A DNA stretch of 11,487 bases from Planctomycetota bacterium (GCA_022561255.1 JADFRO010000063.1:1-11487), one strand, 5' to 3'; shown: positions 1-7,732, counted from the stretch's first letter. Program-made: numbers and translations. The notes: generated by a model not told the origin, from the sequence alone.

Positions 1-22
1 GGAATTTGCGATAGTTCGACAC
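1..22 (-). CDS. Possible start of a divergent gene (partial)
   Basis: On the minus strand a GGGAGG ribosome binding site (positions 30-35) lies seven bases before a GTG codon at 22-20, which opens a frame reading VSNYRKF up to the window edge. Only seven residues are visible, so no product can be named. The alternative is that a + strand gene ends here: frame 2 is open from the edge to a TAA at 71-73. Both are weak readings; the good ribosome binding site spacing favours the divergent start slightly. Confidence 0.22.
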
Positions 23-382
23 GGCAGTGCCTCCCTGCGGAAGATTGATTCCAGGCGGACCGTCCACGCATAAGCGCACGCTTCGGGCTGCTCCCCAGGA
101 TTCTCCGAGGATACGTCCGTTGGCACAACTCGCAAGTGCGTGGCGGAAAATCACCTCATCGATTTCGCTCCGCCATGAGTCTGTGAATTCTTGCAACTTC
201 GACGCTCCCTTCGCCGAATTTTTCACCGCATGTCGTTCCGGGCTAAGATTCGATGAACGCCGCCGGTCGTCAGGCTTGACGCTTTGTACGGAACCATCTC
301 CAATGGCGTTCGTCGCCGGCGGGCTCGTCAGCCACGATGTCGGCGTGTAAGACGTTTCGGGGCAAGGGGATCGGAAACCGCG
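23..382. other. Non-coding 5' region upstream of the three-gene cassette
   Basis: No convincing gene was found in this stretch. An open frame at 27-350 on the + strand has no ribosome binding site and an unstructured Arg/Ser/Pro-rich translation, so it is read as chance. A TTGACG hexamer at 276-281 resembles a -35 box, but no good -10 lies 16-19 bases downstream. If the minus-strand gene at position 22 is real, this stretch must hold divergent promoters. No tRNA, terminator or CRISPR-like repeat was recognised. Confidence 0.4.
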
Positions 383-961
383 ATGGCCCAACAATGGGAG
401 GTCGAATCCGCCTCGGGCCGTTGCTCGGTCACCGGCCGACCCCTTAAGGAGGGTGAGGAGTTCTACACCGTCCTCATCGAGGATGGCGAGAGCTTCCGCC
501 GGGCGGATTATTCCCTCGAGGCTTGGTCCGGTCCCCCGGAGGAGGCGTTCTGCCACTTCAAGACCCGTGTTCCCGTCAAAGAGCAGCGGAAAAAGCTGCT
601 GGTGGACAATGAGCTGCTCATCCATTTCTTCCAACGGCTGGCTGACGAAACCGATCCGCTGCGGGTCCAGTTCCGCTTCGTGCTCGCTTTGATCCTGATG
701 CGAAAGCGCCTTCTGCGCTACGACGGATCGAGCGTTGTGGACGGAGTCGAGATTTGGAAGATGCTCCTGGCGTCGGATCGGTCGGAATATCCCGTGGTCA
801 ACCCGCGTCTCACCGACGATCAGATCGAAGGCGTCAGTGGCCAACTCAGCGCGGTGTTGCATGGTGACATGGGCCCCTGGTCCGAAGTGGTGGACGCGAC
901 GGCCGACCCCGCGGACGGATCGCAGGAGAAAGAAGAGCGGGACGCAGATGGTTCAGCCTAG
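383..961 (+). CDS. Conserved hypothetical protein with C-x2-TG motif
   Basis: This encodes a 192-residue protein of unknown function. The frame is open from 284, but the ATG at 383 is preferred because the protein-like sequence starts there (MAQQWEVESASGRC) and a purine-rich AAGGGGAT sits about a dozen bases upstream. Visible features are a Cys14-x2-T-G motif followed by an acidic EGEEFY stretch, an aromatic segment containing GPPEEAFCHF (Cys57-His58), a hydrophobic helix-like region FRFVLALILMRKRLL near residues 96-110, and an acidic low-complexity tail after about residue 170. The two cysteines and nearby histidine hint at a metal or zinc-ribbon half-site, but a full four-ligand site is not present. 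There is no signal peptide. It looks like a small planctomycete family from memory, which was not tested. Its stop overlaps the next gene by 14 bases, so the two are probably translationally coupled. Confidence 0.8.
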   Translation: MAQQWEVESASGRCSVTGRPLKEGEEFYTVLIEDGESFRRADYSLEAWSGPPEEAFCHFKTRVPVKEQRKKLLVDNELLIHFFQRLADETDPLRVQFRFVLALILMRKRLLRYDGSSVVDGVEIWKMLLASDRSEYPVVNPRLTDDQIEGVSGQLSAVLHGDMGPWSEVVDATADPADGSQEKEERDADGSA

Positions 962-1772
962 AGGACGCAAAGTCGTAGCCGGCGCCGCGACCGCGATGCT
1001 GCTACTGGGTTGTCATCCGCGTCCCACGCCGATTCGCCTCGATCCGATACCGATGCAGAAGGCGATTGGGATCGTCAACGCCAACGTTGCGAAGATCACC
1101 GGCACACTGCGGGCGTCCGGCTCGGTCAACGGCTTTTTCACCCAAGCCGATGGAAGGCGCAGAAGTTTCCATCTCGACGGCGTTCTGTTCTATCTCGCCC
1201 CGTCTTACTTTCGGTTCGATCTCAAGAAGTTCGGTGATCGTCAGCTCCTTTTGGGGTCCAACGAAACCTCGTACTGGGTCTACAACAAGCAGGACGATGC
1301 GTTCCATTGCGGGCGACTCGGTCATCCGGAGGACGTGCCGTCGAACATGCCCCTGCGCCCCCAGCAAATGGTGGCGGCGCTCGGGCTGTCCCCCATTTCG
1401 CCTGCAAACGAGCGACTCGTACCCATTCAGCGAATCGTGGACGACTACCAGCAGATCCTTTTCGTGGGCGTTGACGAGCACGATCGGCGCGTCGTCGAAA
1501 AGGAGTATTGGTTGGATCGATCTCCGCCCGGCTTGATCGGGCGCGTTCTTTTCCGCGATCACAACGGCATCGCTGAGATGGAGTCGCGACTTGGCGATTA
1601 CCGAGTATTGGGGCTCGACGGCCCGATGCTACCTTATACGATGGTCGCCGAGTGGCCTGGCCAAGGTGTGCGGCTGCGGTTTCGGGTCGGAACCTGGCGG
1701 GTTGAGCATCGCGTCAAACCCGACGGCCCACAGTTCGCCACGCCGCCCGCTTGTCTTGGCGGCGAGCACTAA
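948..1772 (+). CDS. Predicted lipoprotein, LolA/DUF4292-like
   Basis: This 274-residue protein is a predicted lipoprotein. Its N-terminus has basic residues (RGRK), a hydrophobic core and a lipobox L-L-G-C with Cys22 as the lipidated residue. The next residue is His, not Asp, so outer-membrane sorting would be expected under the E. coli rule. After a short Pro-rich linker, the mature part has alternating polar and hydrophobic strands (roughly residues 45-240), with the phrases GTLRASGSVNGFF, HLDGVLFYLAPSYFRFDL and LLGSNETSYWVYN. These are typical of the half-barrel lipid-binding fold seen in LolA, LolB and DUF4292 proteins; the assignment is by pattern only. The start is the ATG at 948, behind a GGAGAAAGAAGAG purine tract at 924-936. 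The same frame is open from 735, but that would place the signal peptide internally. Overlap with the upstream gene and 35 bases to the next start suggest one operon. Role: perhaps envelope lipid or lipoprotein handling. Confidence 0.8.
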   Translation: MVQPRGRKVVAGAATAMLLLGCHPRPTPIRLDPIPMQKAIGIVNANVAKITGTLRASGSVNGFFTQADGRRRSFHLDGVLFYLAPSYFRFDLKKFGDRQLLLGSNETSYWVYNKQDDAFHCGRLGHPEDVPSNMPLRPQQMVAALGLSPISPANERLVPIQRIVDDYQQILFVGVDEHDRRVVEKEYWLDRSPPGLIGRVLFRDHNGIAEMESRLGDYRVLGLDGPMLPYTMVAEWPGQGVRLRFRVGTWRVEHRVKPDGPQFATPPACLGGEH

Positions 1773-1793
1773 TGCTCTCCGCGACCCGCGCAT

Positions 1794-1801
1794 AAGAGGT
1801 G
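1794..1801 (+). promoter_or_regulatory. Ribosome binding site that sets the RDD gene start
   Basis: AAGAGGTG ends six bases before the GTG at 1808. The earlier in-frame GTG at 1799 lies inside this motif and so cannot use it, and an in-frame TAA at 1793-1795 rules out any start further upstream. The same octamer occurs at 3763-3770, eight bases before the ATG of the ATPase gene. Confidence 0.65.
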
Positions 1802-1807
1802 CCCCCA

Positions 1808-3547
1808 GTGCTCTCGTTGCTAATCGGCTCGCTGGCTTCGACGTTGGCCGCGCCGTCGCCGGCCGGCGCCGGGGACGTTCTTCTGTTCGGTAACGAGCGT
1901 ATCTTGTGGGTTTGCCAGCGTCGAAGCGACTCAGACAACCCGCCGCTGCTGCGATTTGCGTATCGCACGTTCGACGGCAGCAGGCAGACGTTCTATCGGC
2001 GGTTGGCCATCGCACCGGTCACCGGTCGTATCCTTCACGCCGCCGTTCGTGGTTCCAACCTGCACGTGTTTTTTGGTGATGGAACGCATCGTCGCTACGC
2101 TCCGTCCGGCAGCGTGATGACGGCGATCTCTCCCCCGCGGCAAGCCCCGGAACTCAGGCTTCCCGACGGCGCCAGCCCCAGAGCGCTCGCAAGCGATGAG
2201 CCGCGTGGGTCGCTTATCGCACTCGTTACGTCGCGCGAGGCCTACAAGGTGGACGCGATCAACCGAGCCCAGGCCGCCGAACGGCCCGACGGGTCGCACG
2301 GCAGCGACTCCGCAGACTCGCAAGTTGCCGATGACGACGACGCCGCGACATCGACGCTAACGCCGATGCCTGCGCTGGCGTTTGTCCGCTACGAAGGCGG
2401 ACAATGGGTTGGTGACCGAAGCGCACCCGCCGAGGTAGACGTTGGTACCGACGTGCGGCGTGTGCTCGCCCACGACGGCCGGATTCATTTGTTCTATCGC
2501 GAGGGCGCGCGGTCGCTTCTGCATCAATCTTCGTCGGCTTCGGATGCAGCGTGGACCGACCCGATGGAAACTCCGATCCCACCTGACGCGACCGTGGTGG
2601 CTGCGGGATGGTTAGGCCGCGATCCCGTGCTCGTCGTCCGAAATGGGCAGTCGAACGAGTTTCATGCGTGGCGCTTGAGTGGCGACGGGGATTCCTGGGT
2701 GTCTTCGAGCGTGGTCGTCGACGGTGGGGCGGAGGCGATGGTCCTGAACGGCGTCGCATCTGTTTGCGTGGTCGGCTCAGACGTAGCGCTCGCCCAAACC
2801 CGATCCGACGGTAACGTCGCGATCGCACGGTCATCGCTGGAGCGTGGCGAGGCGGTCGAGTCGTTCACGGTGGTGCAACCGCTCGCGCCGGGCGTTACGC
2901 CCCTCATTCCCCTTGTGCTGCGACCGATCCTGCCGTACGCAGCCTTGGCGATACTCTTGGGCGTGGTTTTCGTCACCCGGCGCGAGACCGTCTTGCTCCC
3001 GGTCCCGTTGAAGCCGGGCCAGGAGTTTCCGCGACTTCAGATGCGGGCTGCGGCGCTCATGATCGACCTGACGATCCTTGCTCCGATTTGGGGGCCGCTG
3101 GTTTACGCGGTGTGGCGAGTGGACGCTCAGGGTTTGCCGCCGTTTGAGCAGTTGACGCGGGGACCGGTCGGCCCGGGGGCGGCCGTAACCTGGGCGCCAG
3201 CCGTCGTTGGAGCCGTGGTAGGCGTGTACGGAGCCGTGTTCGAACTCGTCATGCGTGCGACCCCCGGTAAACGACTCACCGGCTGTACGGTGGCGGCTGA
3301 GGGTGGGGAGCGTTGCCGAGCCTCGGCGATTCTCATCCGCAACGCCGCGCGAATCGTCGAGTTCCATTTCGGCGCCATTGCCCTTCTCGTCGTACTCACA
3401 CCCAACCGCCAGCGTTTGGGGGACATGCTGGCAAGAACGATCGTGCTGCACCGCTACGCGAGCCCCGAGGTATCCGCCGCCGCTGATGAAGGCGAAACCA
3501 GTTCCGCCGGTCCCACCGACGAATCGAGTGAAGACACACCGCGCTGA
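1808..3547 (+). CDS. RDD-domain membrane protein with exported propeller-like region
   Basis: This 579-residue protein starts with a hydrophobic, uncharged leader (residues 1-15, then APSPAGAG), which may be a signal peptide. Residues about 23-360 alternate short strands with turns and repeated Asp/Gly/Trp positions (for example DGRIHLFYR, DSWVSSSVVVDGG), resembling a beta-propeller or sialidase-like fold. A membrane segment follows at about 364-388 (ending VFVTRR). The C-terminal RDD domain covers about 410-550: Arg413 and Asp420 in MRAAALMIDL, T-P-G-K-R at 485-489, and R-L-G-D at 536-539, with further membrane segments near 414-435, 455-480 and 519-533. The tail is acidic and low in complexity. 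RDD proteins are poorly understood membrane proteins, and some have been linked to ion or solute transport; the function here is unknown. It follows the lipoprotein gene by 35 bases with its own ribosome binding site. A GTG start at 1799 would add three residues. Confidence 0.85.
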   Translation: MLSLLIGSLASTLAAPSPAGAGDVLLFGNERILWVCQRRSDSDNPPLLRFAYRTFDGSRQTFYRRLAIAPVTGRILHAAVRGSNLHVFFGDGTHRRYAPSGSVMTAISPPRQAPELRLPDGASPRALASDEPRGSLIALVTSREAYKVDAINRAQAAERPDGSHGSDSADSQVADDDDAATSTLTPMPALAFVRYEGGQWVGDRSAPAEVDVGTDVRRVLAHDGRIHLFYREGARSLLHQSSSASDAAWTDPMETPIPPDATVVAAGWLGRDPVLVVRNGQSNEFHAWRLSGDGDSWVSSSVVVDGGAEAMVLNGVASVCVVGSDVALAQTRSDGNVAIARSSLERGEAVESFTVVQPLAPGVTPLIPLVLRPILPYAALAILLGVVFVTRRETVLLPVPLKPGQEFPRLQMRAAALMIDLTILAPIWGPLVYAVWRVDAQGLPPFEQLTRGPVGPGAAVTWAPAVVGAVVGVYGAVFELVMRATPGKRLTGCTVAAEGGERCRASAILIRNAARIVEFHFGAIALLVVLTPNRQRLGDMLARTIVLHRYASPEVSAAADEGETSSAGPTDESSEDTPR

Positions 3548-3778
3548 GGGGCGAGCCTGAAGTACGCCACGATGGACTACTTGAGGCCGGCGGAGTGCGA
3601 TGTTTTCGGACCTTCACGCAGTACTGCCCGATAAGTTCAGGCGTCAGGTTCATCTTCCGATGTTTTTGGGGCGTGTCGCAGGTTATCGGCTCGACGTCCG
3701 CTGTCGTAGCGGAGTGTCGAGGACCGTAGTGCGTGTGTGACCGACGGGTCCCTATAACATCCAAGAGGTGAGCGAACG
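3548..3778. other. Spacer between RDD gene and ATPase gene
   Basis: The 231-base spacer contains no convincing gene. It has a near-perfect inverted repeat at 3691-3720, two copies of CGATGTTTT (3599-3607 and 3658-3666) about 59 bases apart, and the ribosome binding site AAGAGGTG at 3763-3770 for the next gene. No hairpin with a T-tract follows the RDD stop, so read-through from the upstream cassette remains possible. Confidence 0.5.
3691..3720. repeat. Inverted repeat / hairpin upstream of ATPase gene
   Basis: The left arm TCGACGTCCGCT pairs with AGCGGA-GTGTCGA across a five-base GTCGT loop. This gives a 12-pair stem with two central G-T wobbles and a single bulged A. There is no T-tract on either side, so it is not a standard intrinsic terminator. 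It lies 59 bases before the ATG and could be a protein-binding dyad or an RNA hairpin in the leader; the sequence does not decide between these. Confidence 0.5.
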
Positions 3779-6700
3779 ATGTACGCCAACCATTTCGGAC
3801 TACGATGCCTTCCATTCGAGGACCGCGCCGACGTGCAGTTTTTCTTCCCGACGGCTGCCTCAGAGGAAGCGGTCGCGGCGATGGAATACGAAACCCACTA
3901 CGGCAAGGGCATGGCCCTTGTTCTGGGTGAGGCCGGAACGGGAAAAACACTGCTGATTCGGACGCTGCTTCAGCGGTTGCACGCGACGGATCACTCCGTG
4001 ATCGTAACGTGGCCGGCGAGCGGCGGAATGGACCTTGTGCGCGAATGCTGCAAGGGGTTCGGTGTCTCGCTCTCGTCGACGCAGTCCCAAGGTCGCCATT
4101 TGGACCGACTTTCCCGTCATCTGACGCGGACTGCCGGCGCTGGGCATCGTTCCATTTTGATCCTCGATCAGGCTGAAAACCTCTCAGCTGCGAATCTCGA
4201 CGAACTGGCAACGCTCAACGATCTCGAAAGCGAAGGCAATAAGCTGCTGTCGGTGATCCTGGTGGGTCAGCCTCGTCTTCGCACAATGATCGAGCAGCCG
4301 GCGCTCTCGCGGTTGCGACAGCAAACCTTCGGCGAGCGAACGCTCACGCCCTTGAGCTGCGCCGACGTCGGCGAGTATATCAAGCATCGATTGGGAATCG
4401 CCGGAGCAGGGGAGACGAGTCTCTTCGATGTGGATGCCGTCGAACTGATCCACTCCCTCGCCGGCGGCATTCCGCGTATGGTCAACAACATTTGCAACGC
4501 CGCCATGTTGTCCGCGTACGCCGCGGGCGCTATGCGTATCGATCGAACAATCGTCGAAGATACCTCGGACCTAACACCGCCGACCCGTCGGGCACTCCCC
4601 GCGGCCGACCTTGGGATTACGTCTCCCGCTAGTTTGCCGGTCGCGGGCGACGCTTTCCAAGCTCCATTTCCCACGGCACGCGTACAGCGCGGCGTGGCGA
4701 CGCACGCTGAGTTTACCGGACAGGCGAAGACGGTCACGCCTTCGAGTCAACCTCTCCGCGTGGAGCAATACACGGACGAAGGTTTTGTCGACGAGGCCGC
4801 GATCTGTGATCGTCTCGAGCGCGCGCTCGCTCGCGCGGAGCGAATGAGTACGACCTCCGAGGCGCGCTTTACACAAATCACCGCCGCTGAAGATCACCTG
4901 ACCACGCTGTTGGAGCACGCGGAGCGGATGACTGCGACCCTGCAGGCGTCAAGCGAAGAGGCTCCCGCTTCGGTTGACCGAGCGCACCGGCGTATCGAAG
5001 GGATCCTCGTGGAGGCTGAGCGCCGGATCGCTGCGATCGAAACCTGCTTGGGTAAGACGTCAACGATCACGGCGGACACCGAAATGCAGATTCAGCGTGC
5101 TCACGACGCGTGTCAGCGCGCGGAGGAGGCGGAGGCGCGTCTCACGAGTTTTGCCGAACAAATCGCGGACAAAGCCGACGAAGTGCAAGAGCGCGTGACG
5201 CTGCTTATGAGAAACGTCGAGGCGGCTGAGGGTACAAAACCACAGCTCGAGGAGTTGATCGCTCAAGCGTCGTCGATGACTCCCCAGATCGAACACAGGA
5301 TCCAGGCGATCCGATCTGACCTGAAACATACCCTTGACGGCCAAGGACGCTCCGCTCGCGAGACATTCGACGCGATGCAGAGCAAACTCGACAACCTCAT
5401 CGCGCAAGTTCGTTCCACAACGGCGGACGCCGACGCGAAGATTTCAGCGTTAACCGGAAAGCTGAAGGCAGCAGTGGCCGAGGGTGAACAATTCGAGAAG
5501 AGTTTCTCCGAAACGGTCTTGCGCCGCCTGAGTGACGGCGCAACGGAACAGGCTGACGCGTTGCTCCGATCGCAGCAGCAGCAATTCGACGCTGCGCTCG
5601 CCCAGCACGGTACGAAGCTCGACGCGATGACCGATGCCGCGGACCGCCGGCTGGAACAACTTCGTAGCAATCTGGACGGTCTCGACGCGCGCTGTCCGAA
5701 CGTCGAGTCGTCGATCGAGAACTTGTCGTTCGCGATCGAAAAGTCGGAGAATCGGGTCGCTAGGTTAACCGCCGACACGAAGATCGTGGACACGACGATC
5801 GAGGAACTCGCCGCGCGCGCCGCGGCACTCGATGGACCGCTCACTGAGAAGACCGCACACGCTCAGAAGGTAGCCGAGCAGTTGAAGTCGGCCAGCGAGG
5901 AGGTCAAGGTACAACAACAGCAGGTCGCCACGGCCCTCGTCGACATCGGAATGGGCTGCGAGCGTGTGGCCGGCGCACGCAAGGTCGCCGGCGAATGCGA
6001 ACAGATCGCCGAGCGCTTCACGCGCGACGGTGCCGACGGACGAGAGCTGGCCGAGAAACTGACGGCGCTGGTTGCGTCCGCTCAGCCACTGACTCAAGCG
6101 ATTACCCGGGTCATCGACAACGCACAGAACACGATCGATCAACTCGACACGCAACAGGTAACCGCGAGCGACGTGATCGAGCGTCTGATCGACGGCAACG
6201 CGACCGGATGCAAGTTGATTGATCACACAACCGCCTCCGCTCTCGCGGCTGAGCAAGCCGCTCGGGACGCGCGCGACCAGGCGGACAGGCTCGCCGGCGT
6301 AGACGAGACGCTGACGCGCCTCGACGGCGTTGTCGGTTCCGCGCGACAGCTACACGAAGCGCTGCAAGGTCTGGTTTCACACGCGGACGAAAAGGTCGGC
6401 CGCCTCGACTCGCACAACGCGGCCGCAAACCAGGTACTTGAGCAGCTCGCCGGTGCCAACGTCACGGCTCAAACCGCCATTGAAACAATCGACACATCGT
6501 GCGACGCGGCGGACAAAGCCTTCAAGTCTGTGTGTGAGGACACGGGGCGAATGATCGAGGAGATCTGGTCGCTCACGGGAAAGACCGAGGCCAGCATGAA
6601 GAAACTCGCCGATGCCAACGCGAGCGCGGGGGCTATGCTGCGAAAGATCGAGGAGTCGTCAAAACCGAACGGGAGATTTCTAGCGGAACTCTCTGACAAG

Positions 6701-7612
6701 ACGGCCAAAGCGGAGGAAGCGTTGACGAAACTCACGCAAGGTCAGGACAAGGCCGGAAAGCTGGCGGATCGCCTTAAGACCATTGCGAGCGTCTTGGCCA
6801 CCGCCAAAGAGGTCGACGGCTCGGTGAAGGAAACGCTGGATCAGGCGAGGAAGCTCTTCGACGAGATGCAGACGATGACCGACCAGGCCGGCGAGCAGTG
6901 TGCGACACTTCAAGAATACCACGCGTCGACCCAGGGACTGATCCAAACACATCAGCAGATCGCCGCCGAGTCGGAGGAAGGGGTCCAACGGTTCATGGAG
7001 CGAATGCACACGGTCCAAGCCGGTGAGCAGCTCGTTGATGACCTTCTTGATCAGACCGAGTCGATTCGAGCAGACGTCGACAAGCTGCACGCACAGGTCG
7101 CCGAGCCCAAGGCAGTCATCGCCGAGGCGCGGGAGCAAAGCGCCCAGCTCGCGCGCGTTTGTGCAGCCGTTCGCAAGGTCTTCGCCGGTCTTGCGTCCGC
7201 GAGCCTCGAAGCGAAAAGGGACACCGAAGCGTTCCGCGGGACCAGCAGCGAGGCTGCGCAGCGACTGACGCAGCTAACGTCCGAGACGGAGCGCGCGGCA
7301 CGAACACTGCAGCAATGGGTCGAAGAGGCTGTTCAGGTTCAATCACGACTCCAGCGAACCCTTCGCGACTGCCCCTCGATTGAACAGACCCACCCAACGT
7401 CCACGCTTCGAGGCGTCGAGCGTGCGATCGCCTCCGTACCTCGAATTCAGCGCACGGGTGTGGACGCGGAGTTGACCATGCTCACCGACCGCGAGGAAAG
7501 TGCTGCCCCGTCAGCCGAATCCTTCGTAACCGACAAGCCGCAAACTCGCGCCGAGGAAATCTCGCGCCTCATCACAGAAGCAAAGCAAGCCGACGCGACC
7601 GTCGAGGCGTAG
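3779..7612 (+). CDS. ExeA/GspA-like AAA ATPase fused to giant coiled coil
   Basis: This 1277-residue protein has three parts. Residues 1-262 form an ExeA/GspA-type AAA ATPase: the opening MYANHFGLRCLPFEDRADVQ is characteristic of the family, Walker A is GEAGTGKT (50-57), Walker B is ILILDQAE (126-133) and the VGQPRL segment is at about 162-167. The NNICNAA and GGIPRMV motifs close the lid domain. Residues about 263-338 are a Pro/Ala-rich linker. Residues about 340-1197 are almost uninterrupted coiled coil with degenerate internal repeats, followed by an 80-residue polar tail. No signal peptide or membrane segment is visible, so a cytoplasmic location is inferred. Classical ExeA is about 550 residues and ends in a peptidoglycan-binding domain that is absent here; exosortase-locus relatives are also short. 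The Walker B glutamate is replaced by Gln (D130-Q131). The start is the ATG with AAGAGGTG eight bases upstream. Function unknown; an ATP-controlled scaffold or tether is one possibility. Confidence 0.9.
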   Translation: MYANHFGLRCLPFEDRADVQFFFPTAASEEAVAAMEYETHYGKGMALVLGEAGTGKTLLIRTLLQRLHATDHSVIVTWPASGGMDLVRECCKGFGVSLSSTQSQGRHLDRLSRHLTRTAGAGHRSILILDQAENLSAANLDELATLNDLESEGNKLLSVILVGQPRLRTMIEQPALSRLRQQTFGERTLTPLSCADVGEYIKHRLGIAGAGETSLFDVDAVELIHSLAGGIPRMVNNICNAAMLSAYAAGAMRIDRTIVEDTSDLTPPTRRALPAADLGITSPASLPVAGDAFQAPFPTARVQRGVATHAEFTGQAKTVTPSSQPLRVEQYTDEGFVDEAAICDRLERALARAERMSTTSEARFTQITAAEDHLTTLLEHAERMTATLQASSEEAPASVDRAHRRIEGILVEAERRIAAIETCLGKTSTITADTEMQIQRAHDACQRAEEAEARLTSFAEQIADKADEVQERVTLLMRNVEAAEGTKPQLEELIAQASSMTPQIEHRIQAIRSDLKHTLDGQGRSARETFDAMQSKLDNLIAQVRSTTADADAKISALTGKLKAAVAEGEQFEKSFSETVLRRLSDGATEQADALLRSQQQQFDAALAQHGTKLDAMTDAADRRLEQLRSNLDGLDARCPNVESSIENLSFAIEKSENRVARLTADTKIVDTTIEELAARAAALDGPLTEKTAHAQKVAEQLKSASEEVKVQQQQVATALVDIGMGCERVAGARKVAGECEQIAERFTRDGADGRELAEKLTALVASAQPLTQAITRVIDNAQNTIDQLDTQQVTASDVIERLIDGNATGCKLIDHTTASALAAEQAARDARDQADRLAGVDETLTRLDGVVGSARQLHEALQGLVSHADEKVGRLDSHNAAANQVLEQLAGANVTAQTAIETIDTSCDAADKAFKSVCEDTGRMIEEIWSLTGKTEASMKKLADANASAGAMLRKIEESSKPNGRFLAELSDKTAKAEEALTKLTQGQDKAGKLADRLKTIASVLATAKEVDGSVKETLDQARKLFDEMQTMTDQAGEQCATLQEYHASTQGLIQTHQQIAAESEEGVQRFMERMHTVQAGEQLVDDLLDQTESIRADVDKLHAQVAEPKAVIAEAREQSAQLARVCAAVRKVFAGLASASLEAKRDTEAFRGTSSEAAQRLTQLTSETERAARTLQQWVEEAVQVQSRLQRTLRDCPSIEQTHPTSTLRGVERAIASVPRIQRTGVDAELTMLTDREESAAPSAESFVTDKPQTRAEEISRLITEAKQADATVEA
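6116..6553 (+). repeat. Degenerate protein repeat inside the coiled coil
   Basis: Residues 780-838 and 867-925 of the ATPase/coiled-coil protein align without gaps at an offset of 87 residues, with about a quarter of positions identical by eye. The shared core is L-D-x5-A-x2-V-x-E-x-L-x3-N-x-T. A weaker third match begins near residue 931 (LTGKTEASMKKLADANAS). The DNA copies are not similar enough to be a recent duplication, so this is an old structural repeat of the rod. Confidence 0.45.
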
Positions 7613-7643
7613 CAGACCCTCTATGGCCGCGCTACTTAGCGCC

Positions 7644-7677
7644 TGGCACGCTTGAGTGCCACTGCCGTTGCGCAGTG
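7644..7677 (+). terminator. Tandem hairpins after the ATPase gene, possible terminator
   Basis: TGGCAC-gcttga-GTGCCA (7644-7661) is followed by CACTGC-cgttgc-GCAGTG (7660-7677). Both have perfect six-pair stems and share two bases, so only one can form fully at a time. They begin 31 bases after the stop codon. No T-tract follows, so termination is uncertain; an RNA-end-stabilising role is equally possible. Confidence 0.35.
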
Positions 7678-7720
7678 AACTCGTAGATCCGCAATTAACG
7701 TCCAAGAGCATCGTACGGCT

Positions 7721-7732
7721 CGACTGCAGTCG
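7721..7732. promoter_or_regulatory. Perfect 12-base palindrome, candidate operator
   Basis: CGACTGCAGTCG reads the same on both strands, and GTACG / CGTAC (7713-7717 and 7731-7735) form an overlapping dyad. It lies about 250 bases before the transporter start. A protein-binding site is possible, but no regulator gene is in the window and no second copy was found. Confidence 0.25.

Noticed and set aside
27..350. Open frame of 107 residues on the + strand at the left edge
   Set aside because: It has no ribosome binding site, its translation is Arg/Ser/Pro-rich without pattern, and it overlaps the upstream extension of the 383 gene.
3753..3758. TATAAC as a -10 box for the ATPase gene
   Set aside because: No -35 hexamer lies 16-19 bases upstream, and the transcript would begin inside the ribosome binding site at 3763-3770.
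3396..4211. Minus-strand open frame of 271 residues, with a segment MNLTPELIGQYCVKVRKH in the spacer
   Set aside because: It runs through the RDD tail and the ATPase coding region in antisense, is rich in Arg/Ser/Pro, and its ATGs lack ribosome binding sites. The spacer segment looks protein-like only over a short stretch.
5263..5844. Minus-strand open frame of 193 residues rich in Ser/Ala
   Set aside because: It is the antisense shadow of the Ala/Glu-rich coiled-coil coding region; its serine-rich composition follows from codon bias on the coding strand.
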